A DNA stretch of 37,128 nt from Bacteroidota bacterium (GTDB lineage Bacteria > Bacteroidota > Bacteroidia > Flavobacteriales > Flavobacteriaceae): NCBI GenBank assembly GCA_024280145.1, contig JAJRQR010000132.1, forward strand, positions 1 to 37,128, in the 5' to 3' direction. Within the stretch, counting starts at the first letter, position 1, and each line of letters begins with the position of its first letter. Below, piece by piece: positions 7,735 to 17,860 of the stretch. The notes beneath the pieces are model-generated. The model was given only the letters and a program-made list of their open reading frames with translations. It did not search any database and had not been told where the DNA came from. The translations under genes and the position numbers were made by a program.

Positions 7735-8940
7735 TTAATTATTTTGCATTCTAAACTTGATAATTACAGATGAAAATATAGTCAGAATTCCAATAGTTAA
7801 AATAGCATATTCCAAACCAAAAACATCAGCAATTAGCCCAGATAAAAATGCTCCAATAGCATAACCCAAATCTCGCCATAATCTGAAGACTCCTATACTT
7901 TCAGGACGTTGAGAAGGCGTGGTGTTTTTAGCAATGACCACCAAAAATGTAGGATAAACCAAAGCAGTTCCTAATCCGAGTACCACACATAACGCAATAT
8001 ATTCTATGGGAGAACCTGCCCATATTAAAGTTGAAATAGCAATTCCTTGTAGTAACATTCCGTAGAATAAAATCTTTTTATTATTGTATAAATCGGCAAA
8101 TCTTCCTGTGAATAATTGTCCCAATCCCCATACCAATGGATAAGTAGCTGTAATAATTCCAATACTATCTTTTCCAAAGTTTTCACTTAATAAGAGTAAA
8201 GGTAAAAGTCCCCAAATCATTCCATCGTTTAGGTTATTAATCAATCCAGCTTGGGTGGTGGCACTTAGGTTGGGGTTTTTAAAAGTAGTATTCCAAAAGA
8301 CATTCTTTACTTTTTCATTATTGCTTTCATTTGTTTCAATCGCTACGTGATGTCGAGTATCTTTCACCAAAAATATAGAAAATAGCAATCCTAAAACCGA
8401 AAGTCCAATTCCGAGGTAAAAAGGATAGGGTCGTAATCCATATTTTTCAGCAATAACTGCCGTTAAAAATGTAATTAAGCCCACTGCAAAATAACCAGAA
8501 AATTCATTAAGCCCCATGGCGAAACCTCTGTCCTTCTCTCCTACCAAATCTATTTTCATTACCACCGTGCTCGACCAGGTCAAACCTTGATTGATACCCA
8601 ATAAGATATTTGCAAAAATCACGACATTCCAACTTTCTGCATAAATCAAAAGTAAAGGAATGGGCAAGGCAAACAACCAACCAATGACCAATAGATTTTT
8701 TCTGCCCCATTTATTGGCGAGTTTTCCTGTAAAGTAATTGGTAATTGCTTTGGTGATTCCAAAGGCAATGATAAATGATAAAATTGCGGTATTGCTATCA
8801 ATTAGAAATTCTTTTTCGGCAATTTCGGGTAAAATAGAACGCTCCAACCCTACTATACCACCAACAAAAGCATTGACCAATACCAATATCCAAAACTGGG
8901 AAGCGTTTTCTTTTAGACCATGTTTAATGGTTTCTTTCAT
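7735..8940 (-). CDS. Major facilitator superfamily exporter
   Basis: A 401-residue membrane protein with about twelve hydrophobic segments and a central hydrophilic loop (around residues 195-215). The loop after the second segment has the MFS signature TGKLANKWGRKNLL (G-x-x-x-D-R-x-G-R-R type), repeated in the second half as TGRFADLYNNKKIL. An R-G-F-A-M-G-L-N-E stretch lies in the first half. The substrate is not clear; the position as last gene of a metal-efflux island, 41 bases after the adaptor gene, suggests metal or metalloid export, but drug export is also possible. Confidence 0.8.
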   Translation of the reverse strand: MKETIKHGLKENASQFWILVLVNAFVGGIVGLERSILPEIAEKEFLIDSNTAILSFIIAFGITKAITNYFTGKLANKWGRKNLLVIGWLFALPIPLLLIYAESWNVVIFANILLGINQGLTWSSTVVMKIDLVGEKDRGFAMGLNEFSGYFAVGLITFLTAVIAEKYGLRPYPFYLGIGLSVLGLLFSIFLVKDTRHHVAIETNESNNEKVKNVFWNTTFKNPNLSATTQAGLINNLNDGMIWGLLPLLLLSENFGKDSIGIITATYPLVWGLGQLFTGRFADLYNNKKILFYGMLLQGIAISTLIWAGSPIEYIALCVVLGLGTALVYPTFLVVIAKNTTPSQRPESIGVFRLWRDLGYAIGAFLSGLIADVFGLEYAILTIGILTIFSSVIIKFRMQNN

Positions 8941-8981
8941 ACTAAAAAATAAGTCTAAAGATAATCATTCCCGCTTTGATA

Positions 8982-10124
8982 TTATTCGCTTATCAAACTA
9001 AATGCTCCTTTGGTTAAAAACTCATCTTCTTCAGAAAAATCAGCAGTATTTTTAATTTCTGTAAATCCGCTATAAGAATCACCAATTTCAACTTTCACCT
9101 GATCAAAATGATAATTATCATCATCACTTTTAATCATTTTTAAAGCATAATACTTCCCGTCCAAATCAACAATAGCATCGGTTGGCAACGATTTTTGATT
9201 TACTTTATCAGTAATTATTTTTGCTTCAATAAACATTCCTACTAAAAAATGCTGTTGTGATTCTTCATTAAGATGGCCATGTACTTTTATGGTTCTATTT
9301 TCATCTATGGAAGTCCCAATAAGATGCACTTCAGCTTTAAAAACTTCATCGGAAGCTTCTGGGATTTTAAAATCTATTTCTTGTCCTTTCTTTAGTTTTA
9401 GAATGTCTTTTTCGAATACAGACAATTCTAAATGTAAATGGTCATTATTAATAATTTCCATAATAGCCATTGCTGGCGAAACAAAAGTCCCGATAGAGAT
9501 ATTCACTTTTGTTATACTTCCAGAAATAGGGGCGTAAATCCTTGCAACCGAAGTGAAGTTTCCGCTTTCAGCATTCTGAGTAGAAATATTCAACATTTGA
9601 AGTTGCTTTTTATACCCTGAATATTTAGCTTTTGTAGTCTTGTAATCACTTTCAGATTTTAAATATTTTTTTTGCGAAGTAATATTCTCCTCAAACAATA
9701 TTTTTTGTCTGTCAAACTCAGATTTTAAATAGGTGAGTTGCTCTTTTACTTCCACATATTCTTGCTGTAGCGTAACAAAGTCAGGATTTTCAAGCGTAAC
9801 CAATACCTGCCCTTTTCGCACCTTATCTCCCACCAACAAAGGGGCTGTTTTAATATAACCTCCCATTGTAGCATTGACAATTGCTTTGTTTTCTGGCGGA
9901 ACATCAATGGTTCCTGTAGCTTGAATCACTTTTGAAAAAGGTCTTCCCGTTAGTGGTTCCATCTTCATATTATTTTGCTTAAACTGCTGTTTTGATAAAA
10001 CAATTCCTGTTTCTTCGGCTACTACAGTTTCTTCTTTTAGCGTTGCATCATTTTTTTCAGAATTTTTACAGCTATACAAACTGAAAATTGAGAAAATGAC
10101 AACTATATATTTATTAAATTTCAT
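8982..10124 (-). CDS. RND efflux periplasmic adaptor (CusB/CzcB family), lipoprotein
   Basis: This 380-residue protein begins with a lipoprotein signal (IFSIFSLYSC, lipid on Cys19) and has the usual membrane-fusion-protein order: half lipoyl domain (GGYIKTAPLLVGDKVRKGQV), alpha-helical hairpin (about residues 115-180), second half lipoyl (ISGSITKVNISIGTFV), and beta-barrel (KKGQEIDFKIPEA). It would link the inner-membrane pump to the outer-membrane channel. Its partner is the broken czcA-czcC fusion ten bases upstream, so it may be orphaned unless it works with the second pump at 20350-23520. The adaptor itself looks intact. Confidence 0.88.
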   Translation of the reverse strand: MKFNKYIVVIFSIFSLYSCKNSEKNDATLKEETVVAEETGIVLSKQQFKQNNMKMEPLTGRPFSKVIQATGTIDVPPENKAIVNATMGGYIKTAPLLVGDKVRKGQVLVTLENPDFVTLQQEYVEVKEQLTYLKSEFDRQKILFEENITSQKKYLKSESDYKTTKAKYSGYKKQLQMLNISTQNAESGNFTSVARIYAPISGSITKVNISIGTFVSPAMAIMEIINNDHLHLELSVFEKDILKLKKGQEIDFKIPEASDEVFKAEVHLIGTSIDENRTIKVHGHLNEESQQHFLVGMFIEAKIITDKVNQKSLPTDAIVDLDGKYYALKMIKSDDDNYHFDQVKVEIGDSYSGFTEIKNTADFSEEDEFLTKGAFSLISE

Positions 10125-10134
10125 AGGAATTGTA

Positions 10135-13100
10135 TTAAAGTGTTAAGTGATTTAGTTTTATAATGGTCTGGTTTAATTGATTTAAATTGCTGAGGTAATC
10201 AATTTTAATTTCAAAAGCATTTTCTATACTTTGAATATATCTAAAAAAGTCAATCTCCCCATTTTTGAAGCTACTACTGGCAGTTTTCACTATTTCATCT
10301 GAAAGTGATGTTCCTTCAATTTCGTAGTATTCCAAGGCTTTTTGATTTTTATTTAGATTTGATAATAGTTCTTGCTGATAGTCCTCAAAACGATATTTAT
10401 ATGCTTTTGAAAGTTCAACAGATTCATCTAAAGCAATTTTTGAAGCTTTAATTTGCGATGACTGACCACTAAATAATAAAGGAATTTTTAATCCAACTTG
10501 AAAACCATATAAATTGGTGGGTCAAGTGGAATTGCTTCCTTGAAAATATTCCAAACTTATATCGGGCAATAATTGTTGTTTTTCGAGATTATTCTTTGCT
10601 TTATACAACGCCTCTTGACTTTGAAAATAAGCAAGTTCAGCACTGGTTTCAATATCTAATTGTTGAAGTAACAACTTGTTAATAGGAATTAATTGTATTT
10701 CAAAATCTTCTTCTGATTGAACGACATTCTTAATCTTATTAAAAGAAATACGTGTTTCTTGTTTGGCTTCTTCTAGCTTAACTTTTATCTTTTTTTGCTT
10801 GGATTGCGCTGTTATTTTTTCCAAATAATTGGTCTCTCCCAATTCAAAACGCCGCTTTGCCGAAGATGCAAAATTTTCATACAAACTATCCAAACTCTTA
10901 TAAATTCGTTCCTTTTCGTTTGCGAATAAATATTGGTAATAATCTGCAATCACCTCTCTTTCCAAATTCTTTTTCTGAATTTCTAAATTGATATTTGCAC
11001 TGTTTAAATTCTCAGCGGAAACCTTTTTCGCTGCAAAATAAACTGTTGGAAATAGAAAAGTTTGTTGAATTCCAAAGATGTTTAAGGGTTCATTATTAAA
11101 GGCTACGTTATTTTCATCGTAACTATAATAGACTTCCGTTTTATCGAAATTTAAGGATGAAGAAATCAAAGCAGAAGCCTTTTCTGTTTGTAAAGTAGAA
11201 GCTTTTAAATTCGCATTATTTTCAAAAGCCAACACTTGTAATTCTTCTAAACCTAATGTTGGAGTTTGGGCGTTTATTCCTAATGAAAACAGAATTAACA
11301 AACCTGTAATGACTCCTCCTTTTTTGTTTTTAAGGTGAAATCTTTTACGTTCTCTTTTACTATCGAAAATGGCATAAAGTATAGGCAAAACCATTAATGT
11401 TAGTAAGGTAGATGTTATCAAACCACCTATAACTACAGTTGCTAAGGGACGTTGCACCTCTGCTCCTGCTCCGTTTGAAATCGCCATAGGCAAGAACCCT
11501 AATGCTGCTGCTAAAGCGGTTAATAAAACAGCTCGTAATCTGCTTTCTGCTCCAAATATTATTAGTTCATCATCAGGCTTCATTCCGTTGTGTTTTAATT
11601 CTTTGAATTCTTCAATTAATACAATACCGTTAAGCACTGCAATACCAAAAAGTGCAATAACTCCTACTCCTGCAGAAATACTAAAAGGTAAATCTCGCAA
11701 CCATAAAAATAGAATTCCTCCTACTGCAGCAAAGGGAATGGCTGAGTAAATAATCAATGCTTCTTTAGCCGATTTGAATGCGAAATACAATAATATAAAT
11801 ATGAGTATCAAGGCAATAGGAACGGCAACAGCTAATCGTGCTTTGGCAGATTGTAAGTTTTCAAACTGACCACCGTAAGTAATTGAATAGCCCACAGGAA
11901 TCGTGATTTCTGCATTAATCACTTTCTTTAAATCATCTACCACCGACTGTAAATCACGATTTCGAACGTTAACTCCTACAACCACTCTTCGTCTGGTATT
12001 ATCTCTTGAAATTTTTGCTGCACCTTTTGTGTAAGTAATAGTTGCCAATTCACTTAAAGGAATTTTTAATCCCGTTGGCGTGTCTACATACAAATTTTGT
12101 AAGTCTGAAATATCTTGACGTTTATCTTTATCCAAACGAAGTACTAAATCGAATTTCTTTTCTCCTTCAAAAATACTTCCTGCGGTATGACCCGAAAAAC
12201 CCATTGCTATCATTTCATTCAAATCGCTGATATTCAAACCATATCTTGCGATTTTACTTCTGTTGAACTTCACATTCATCTGTGGCAATCCAGCGGTTTT
12301 TTCAACGGTAATATCCGCTGCACCTTCAATATTTGAAATTACTCGTTTAATTTCATTCGCTTTTTTATTTAGTAAATCGAGGTTATCTCCATAGATTTTT
12401 ATGGCAATATCAGACCGTACTCCCGAAATTAATTCATTAAAACGCATTTCGATAGGTTGGGTGAATTCCACTTCCATATTCGGAATAATTTCCAAGGCTT
12501 TTTTAAACTTATTTGCCAGTTCATCTTTTGTTTCAGCAGTTGTCCATTCTCCCTTCGGAATCAAAGTAACAATCACGTCACTTTCTTCCATAGACATTGG
12601 ATCTGTAGGTACTTCAGCAGCTCCAATTCTACTTACTACTTGTTTTACTTCTGGAAATTCTTTTAAAATTTGTTCAATTTTGGTCGTAATTTCCACGGTT
12701 TTCTTTAATGAAGTTCCTGTTTTTAAAACCGGCTGAATTACAAAATCACCTTCATCTAATGTCGGAACAAACTCTGCTCCCATTGTTGAAAAAAGATAAA
12801 ATGAGGATAATAAAATCACAACCGAGGCAGATATTACCAAGTTTTTTGATTTTAATGCCCAACGAATAGAAGGTTCGTATAAACTGGTTAAAAAATTCAT
12901 TATTCTAACTGAAATATTCTTATCGGAAAGAACAATAGGCTTTATTACCATTGATGCCATTGCAGGAACATAGGTCAATCCAAAAATCATTGCGCCAATT
13001 AATGCAAAGCTGAATGTCATTGCCATCGGCTTAAACATTTTTCCTTCAACACCACCTAATGTAAGAATAGGAATAAATACAATTAAAATGATAATCTGTC

Positions 13101-14466
13101 CGAAAATAGCAGAGGACATCATTTTTGAAGCGGCCCCAAAAGTAACATCGTCTCTCACAGCTTGTGCTTGGATTTTCGTAAGATTTTTAAAGTCTTCAGA
13201 TTTTGAAGTAATTTTGAAAGCTACAAATTCTACAATAATTACAGCTCCATCTATTATTATCCCGAAGTCAATCGCTCCCAAACTCATTAAATTGGCATCC
13301 ACACCAAAAATATACATCATAGAAAGGGTAAACATCAATGCCAAAGGAATAACCGAAGCCACTACCAATCCTGATCTCCAATCACCTAAAAGTAAAACCA
13401 CGATAAAAATTACGATTAAACTTCCAAGAATTAAATTTTCATAAACGGTAAAGGTTGTTTTGGCAATCAATTCACTTCTATCTAAAAAACCATTGATATA
13501 AACGCCTTCTGGTAAGGATTTTTCAATTGATTTTACCCGTTCTTTTACTGCTTCAATTACCTTCTTGGAATTGCCGTTTTTCAGCATCATTACTTGTCCT
13601 AGTACTTTTTCACCTTCGCCATTAGCAGTAATGGCACCAAATCGCATTGCCGACCCATAACCAACTTTTGCAATATTTTTAATTAGAATTGGAATTCCGT
13701 CTTTAATAATAACCACCGTGTTTTCAATATCTTCTAAAGAGGTCATCAATCCTTCTCCTCTAATAAAATACGACTGATTTGTCTTTTCAATATATCCACC
13801 ACCAGCAACACTATTATTTTTTTATAAGGCAGTGAAAATATCTGAAGCTGTGATATCCATCGCATTCAGCTTGTTGGTATTTATAGCAACTTCATATTGC
13901 TTTAAAAAACCACCCCAAGTATTCACTTCAACCACTCCTTTAATTCCGGAGAGTTGCCGTTTTACAATCCAATCTTGAATGGTTCGTAATTCTGTGGCGG
14001 TGTAGCTTCCTTTATAATCCTCTTTTACATCGAGTATGTATTGGTAAATTTCTCCCAGACCTGTCGTAATAGGTCCCATCTCTGGAGAACCAAATCCTTC
14101 TGGAATTTTTTCTCTTACTGAAGTCAGTTTTTCAGCAATTAATTGTCTTGGTAAATAGGTGCCTATGTTTTCTTCAAAAACAATAGTTACTACCGATAAA
14201 CCAAATTTAGAAATGGACCTAATTTCCATAACTCCAGGAATATTTGCCATTTCTAATTCTACTGGATAGGTTATAAATTGCTCAATATCTTGAGTGGATA
14301 AATTTTGTGAAGTAGTAATCACTTGCACCTGATTATTAGTGACATCAGGTACAGCTCCGATAGGAATTTGAGTTAGAGAATACACTCCATATCCAACAAC
14401 AAACGAGGTGAAAAGTAGAACAATAAACTTGTTCTTAATACTAAAATTAATAATATGTGAAAGCAT
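10135..14466 (-). pseudogene. czcA: CzcA-type RND pump fused to CzcC-type outer-membrane channel, interrupted by two in-frame stops
   Basis: A single reading frame of 1443 codons runs from the ATG at 14466 to the stop at 10135. Codons 1 to about 1030 are a heavy-metal RND pump (PDVTNNQVQV, DFGIIIDGAVIIVEF, EFVPTLDEGD, AVLNGIVLIEEF). A hydrophobic linker (GVITGLLILFSLGINAQ) leads into a TolC/CzcC-like channel domain (LPDISLEYF, YGFQVGLKIPLLF). Two codons are stops: TAA at 13822-13824 (codon 215), where the paralogue at 20350-23520 has Glu in ALEKNNS, and TGA at 10522-10524 (codon 1315) inside the channel domain. There is no frameshift, and translation reads sensibly straight through both. The first stop would remove most of the pump. 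The segments 13822-14466, 10522-13749 and 10135-10335 are therefore not separate genes. The cause may be recent decay or base-call errors. Confidence 0.85.
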
Positions 14467-14566
14467 AAATTTTGCGTTATTCTATTAAAATAATATTCAG
14501 AATAATAAATTAATGATCCTCTGATAAACTTCAGATATAATAAATTATTTGAATTTAATTGGCTTC

Positions 14567-14583
14567 TTCCTAATAATTAGGAA
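14567..14583. promoter_or_regulatory. Palindrome upstream of the czcA-czcC fusion
   Basis: A perfect dyad with arms TTCCTAAT around one central A. It lies just after the stop of the small His-rich gene and about 100 bases before the start of the pump gene. The loop is too small and no T-run follows, so a protein-binding site fits better than a terminator. No second copy was found in the window. Confidence 0.3.
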
Positions 14584-14589
14584 ATAGAA

Positions 14590-14988
14590 TTACGCAAATT
14601 TAGGAGGCTGAAATACTCCTTTATCGTGAATTGAAGAATAGGTGTTTTGGTAATAAAAATTCGTTTCAGAACAATCTGAGTGTTCCAGTTTTTGTTTTTC
14701 AAAAGGATTTTCATCCACTATAAAAACCAATACTGAAGCTAATTGAGAATGCTGCTGAAAGGGTAATTCTTCGTGATCAGATTTTTCTTCTTGGTGCTTT
14801 TTATGATGTTCATCTTTTAAATCACCATAATGTTTAGCGATAAAAACAAAGAAACTATCTCCATATTCTTGTATATGAAATTGAGCGTGTTCAACAAGCT
14901 CATCCAATTGTAAAGCATCGCCATTATTAACATTTACACTTTGTGCAAGAATTAAAAAAGAAAATAATATGGAAAACAGTTTTATCAC
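14590..14988 (-). CDS. Small exported His/acid-rich protein of the metal-efflux island
   Basis: This 132-residue protein has a signal peptide (MIKLFSILFSFLILAQS) and a middle part rich in His, Asp, Glu and Lys (DEHHKKHQEEKSDHEE), suited to loose metal binding in the periplasm. The C-terminus is VFQPPKFA, similar to the ILQPPRV end of the small protein at 23647-23958, which also precedes a czcA gene. The start is GTG at 14988: a TAnnTTTG box ends exactly four bases before it, as for other genes in this window. It lies 123 bases upstream of the broken czcA-czcC gene; that gap has a 17-base perfect palindrome at 14567-14583 (arms TTCCTAAT), which could be an operator. Probably an accessory or sensing protein of the pump. 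Confidence 0.7.
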   Translation of the reverse strand: MIKLFSILFSFLILAQSVNVNNGDALQLDELVEHAQFHIQEYGDSFFVFIAKHYGDLKDEHHKKHQEEKSDHEELPFQQHSQLASVLVFIVDENPFEKQKLEHSDCSETNFYYQNTYSSIHDKGVFQPPKFA

Positions 14989-14992
14989 CTTA

Positions 14993-15000
14993 CAAAACTA
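14993..15000 (-). promoter_or_regulatory. -7 box (TAGTTTTG) of the small His-rich protein gene
   Basis: TAGTTTTG matches TAnnTTTG and is followed by TAAG and then the GTG start at 14988. The transcript would begin at or very near the start codon, so the mRNA would be leaderless. The TGCAC-N5-TTGCAA motif seen at two other promoters of this island is not present here. Confidence 0.5.
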
Positions 15001-15076
15001 TAAAAATATTTCTCTATTAATTACAAATCTAATTATTTATAAAAATAGGTCAATCAATATTCTTTATACTAAGGTA

Positions 15077-17026
15077 TTATTTAAACTCCATTCGCTGTAT
15101 TCTTACTGAATTTAATATAGCCAACAAAGCCACTCCAACGTCTGAAATTACAGCTTCCCACATCGTCGCCATTCCCATTGCTCCGAGAATGAGTACTAAG
15201 ATTTTAACTCCCAAAGCCAAGATTATATTTTGCCAGATAATTTTATTAGTAGCATTTCCAATCTGAATTGCCGTAGCAATTTTTGAAGGCTGATCGGTTT
15301 GTATAATCACATCAGCAGTTTCAATCGCAGCATCACTTCCCAAACCTCCCATTGCCATTCCTACATCCGATAAGGTAATTACGGGCGCATCGTTAATTCC
15401 GTCACCAATAAAAGCTATGGTATTTCCTTGGGCTTTTAATTTTTCAACTTCAGTAATCTTTCCTTCTGGTAAAAGTCCGCCAATGGCAGTATCTATTCCC
15501 AATTCTTTGGCAACCTTATCTACTACTGCTTGTTTATCGCCAGAAAGCATCACGATATTGGTTATTTTAGGAATTTTATGGAGTGCGATAATCGCTGCTT
15601 TCGCATCTTCCTTTATGGTATCTGCAATGGTAATATAACCTGCATATTTTTTATTTATAGCAATAACTACAATGGTTTCTGTGATTTTTTCAATAGCAGC
15701 ATCAAAAGGAATAGCAAACTTTTTTAGTAGCTTTGTGTTTCCTGCTAGCACCTCAAACTCTCCTATTTTTCCTTTCATTCCGTGTCCCGAAATCTCTTCA
15801 ACTTCCGTGCTTTTATTTTCTGAAGGAGTTGAATTTTCTTTGGAATAATTCACTATAGCTTCAGCAATAGGATGAGTTGAATTACTCTCTAAAGCAGCAA
15901 CCAACTGAAGTATTTTATCTTTATCAAAGTCTATTGAAACTACTTCTTGCACTTCAAAAACACCTTTGGTCAGCGTTCCTGTTTTATCCATTACCACCGT
16001 ATCCACCTTGGTCATTATATCGAGATAGTTAGAACCTTTAAAGAGAATTCCGTTGCGAGAACCCGCTCCAATTCCTCCAAAATAACCTAAGGGAATCGAA
16101 ATCACCAAAGCACAAGGACAAGAAATCACCAAGAAAATTAAGGCACGCTGAAACCACATCTGAAACTCATAATCTCCTCCCAAAAAGAAATAAGGAATGA
16201 TTACCAAAGCCACTGCCAACCAAAAAACAATAGGCGTGTAAACTTTTGCCAAACGACTAATTAATTGTTGTGTTTTAGCTTTTCTACCAACGGCTTCTTG
16301 AACTAATTTTAATATTTTAGAAAGCTTAGTATCTTCATATTTACTGGTAACTTTTACTTGAATAAGTGTATTTAAATTCACCATTCCCGCCAAAACAGTG
16401 TCGCCTTTTTTCTTAGAATCTGGAGCAGATTCACCAGTAAGTGCTGCAGTATTTAAAGAAGCATATTCAGAAACTAATTCACCATCCAGCGCTATTTTCT
16501 GTCCTGGTTTTACTTGAAATAACTGTCCGATTTTAAGTTCGCTTGGATGCTTAATCACCAGATTATCATTTTCTAAAACGGTTACTTCTTCCACTTGAAC
16601 TTTAAGCAAAGCTTCAATAGAGCGTTTTGCTTTATTTACGGCAGCTTCTTGAAATAATTCTCCCACCACATAAAACATCATTACGGCTACTCCTTCTTCA
16701 TAAGAACCAATAGCAAAGGCACCCAGAGTGGCAACCGACATTAATACAAATTCATTATAAACATCTCCTTTTACAATGAGGTTTAAGGCTTTTAAAACGA
16801 TAGGCCCACCAACAGCAATGTATATAATCCCGAACCACATAATTGGAATTGGATTTGTAAAAAATGAAACTTCAGAATAATCAAAGGCAATTCCCATCAC
16901 TAAAAAAACAAAGCCAAGTAGGGGAATAATATATTCCTTATTAAAACTTACTTTTTCTTTAGGAGCTGCATCTTGCGTATAATCTATGGCACAAGCACCG
17001 TCTTTGCAATCATCTTCGTTGGACAT
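15077..17026 (-). CDS. zntA: Heavy-metal-translocating P-type ATPase (Zn/Cd/Pb type)
   Basis: A 649-residue P1B-type ATPase that pumps metal ions out of the cytoplasm. Visible: TGES in the actuator domain (197-200), the metal-binding membrane motif SCPCAL (CPC at 303-305), the phosphorylation site DKTGT (347-351), the P1B-specific HPIAEAI, and GDGINDAP. There is no full HMA domain at the N-terminus; instead a short Cys-containing leader (DDCKDGACAID) may bind metal. CPC together with the Fur-family neighbour favours zinc or cadmium over copper. It has its own promoter and probable operator in the 68-base gap after the Fur-family gene. Confidence 0.88.
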   Translation of the reverse strand: MSNEDDCKDGACAIDYTQDAAPKEKVSFNKEYIIPLLGFVFLVMGIAFDYSEVSFFTNPIPIMWFGIIYIAVGGPIVLKALNLIVKGDVYNEFVLMSVATLGAFAIGSYEEGVAVMMFYVVGELFQEAAVNKAKRSIEALLKVQVEEVTVLENDNLVIKHPSELKIGQLFQVKPGQKIALDGELVSEYASLNTAALTGESAPDSKKKGDTVLAGMVNLNTLIQVKVTSKYEDTKLSKILKLVQEAVGRKAKTQQLISRLAKVYTPIVFWLAVALVIIPYFFLGGDYEFQMWFQRALIFLVISCPCALVISIPLGYFGGIGAGSRNGILFKGSNYLDIMTKVDTVVMDKTGTLTKGVFEVQEVVSIDFDKDKILQLVAALESNSTHPIAEAIVNYSKENSTPSENKSTEVEEISGHGMKGKIGEFEVLAGNTKLLKKFAIPFDAAIEKITETIVVIAINKKYAGYITIADTIKEDAKAAIIALHKIPKITNIVMLSGDKQAVVDKVAKELGIDTAIGGLLPEGKITEVEKLKAQGNTIAFIGDGINDAPVITLSDVGMAMGGLGSDAAIETADVIIQTDQPSKIATAIQIGNATNKIIWQNIILALGVKILVLILGAMGMATMWEAVISDVGVALLAILNSVRIQRMEFK

Positions 17027-17058
17027 AATTTGGTTTCAGTTTTAATATTTCAAGCTTT

Positions 17059-17094
17059 CAAATTTAATTAAATAAGTATTGCAACAATAGTGCA
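17059..17094 (-). promoter_or_regulatory. Promoter and candidate metal-regulator operator of the P-type ATPase gene
   Basis: The -7 box TAAATTTG occupies 17059-17066. Twelve bases upstream, at 17079-17094, is TGCACTATTGTTGCAA (- strand), an imperfect dyad containing TGCA-N7-TGCA. The same TGCAC-N5-TTGCAA pattern occurs eleven bases upstream of the -7 box of the small gene at 23958. The site lies between the -33 and -7 positions, where a repressor would block RNA polymerase. The upstream edge touches the stop codon of the Fur-family gene. Confidence 0.55.
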
Positions 17095-17511
17095 TTAACT
17101 GGTACTGCATTTATCACAAATACCCTTTACCACTAAATTAATATTTTCGGCAATAAAGCCTTCTGGTAAATTTATCTGTGGAATCTTATGTTCGGTTAAA
17201 CAAGTCGTTTCTTCGCATTTGGTGCAGTGAAAATGAAGATGCAAATCGGTTTCAATCTCACACTCGCAATTTTCCTCACAAAGTGCGTATTTAGTCACTC
17301 CTGTCCCATCATCAATTTGATGTACTAATCCTTTTTCTACAAAGGTTTTAATTGTTCGGTAAATGGTAGTTCTATCAGCATTATCGAAATAGTTTTCTAA
17401 CTGACTTAAGCTTAAAGCTGTTTTTTTTCGTAAGATAAATTGTAAAACCAACAGTCGCATTGCTGTTGGCTTTACTTTATTATTTTCTAATATTTTTTCT
17501 AAAGTTTTCAA
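17095..17511 (-). CDS. Fur-family metal-responsive regulator (Zur-like)
   Basis: A 138-residue Fur-family protein: winged helix with DNA-recognition segment DRTTIYRTIKTFVEKGLV, then a dimerisation domain with the metal-binding residues HLHFHCTKCEETTCL and a C-terminal CDKC pair, the structural zinc site of the family. A Cys-rich insert (CEENCECE) is unusual and may add a sensing site. It lies 12 bases after the PII-like gene and directly before the ATPase promoter, so a role in controlling this island is likely. The repeated TGCAC-N5-TTGCAA motif is the best candidate binding site. Whether it senses zinc or another ion cannot be read from the sequence. Confidence 0.85.
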   Translation of the reverse strand: MKTLEKILENNKVKPTAMRLLVLQFILRKKTALSLSQLENYFDNADRTTIYRTIKTFVEKGLVHQIDDGTGVTKYALCEENCECEIETDLHLHFHCTKCEETTCLTEHKIPQINLPEGFIAENINLVVKGICDKCSTS

Positions 17512-17523
17512 AATCTTAAATTA

Positions 17524-17850
17524 TTAATTTAAAGATTTACAAGTTTTAATTTTGAAAGCTTCAATAACATCAGTTACATAAATTATCCCATCTCCAGACG
17601 AGGGAGTTGAGGCATTTTTACATATTATTTGAACTATTTCATCCGTTTTCTCATCTTGACAAACTATCTCTAGTTTAATAATTTTACTATCTGTAAAATG
17701 GAATTTTAAAGATGGTGAAGAGTCTTCTCGTTTGTATGAACCTGTCCCTTCACATTCGGATAAAGTTACACAATCAAAACCTTTTTCTCTTAAGGCCTCA
17801 ACTACGTTTCCTAGTCTTTTTGGTTTTATAAATGCTTTTATTTCTTTCAT
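17524..17850 (-). CDS. PII-like signalling protein in a metal-efflux operon
   Basis: This 108-residue protein aligns with the PII (GlnB/GlnK) fold along its length: MKEIKAFIKPKRLGNVVEAL at the N-terminus, a T-loop region (residues 35-55) lacking the uridylylation Tyr context, and the C-terminal signature GDGIIYVTDVIEAFKIKT (GDGKIFV type). The ATG at 17850 gives the normal PII start; an in-frame ATG at 17886 would add twelve unrelated residues and overlap czcB. The gene sits between czcB (10-base gap) and the Fur-family gene (12 bases). A divergent PII group is known near RND metal-efflux genes, so it probably modulates the pump or senses a nucleotide or metal rather than controlling nitrogen metabolism. 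Confidence 0.78.
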   Translation of the reverse strand: MKEIKAFIKPKRLGNVVEALREKGFDCVTLSECEGTGSYKREDSSPSLKFHFTDSKIIKLEIVCQDEKTDEIVQIICKNASTPSSGDGIIYVTDVIEAFKIKTCKSLN

Positions 17851-17860
17851 AATAGTAATT

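Noticed and set aside
12042-13444. Several + strand ORFs of 60-120 residues opposite the RND genes (also at 20567-22831 and 26674-28575)
   Set aside because: They are antisense shadows of well-conserved pump genes, with biased low-complexity composition and no signals for translation.
10522-13749. A stand-alone CDS of about 1075 residues
   Set aside because: It begins at a TTG directly within conserved CzcA sequence, and continues in the same frame as 13822-14466 and 10135-10335. It is the middle of one interrupted gene.
10522-13824. Stop-codon recoding (selenocysteine, pyrrolysine or changed code)
   Set aside because: The stops are of different types (TAA and TGA; TAA again in hutI), fall at non-catalytic positions, have no visible recoding structure, and the other genes use normal stops.
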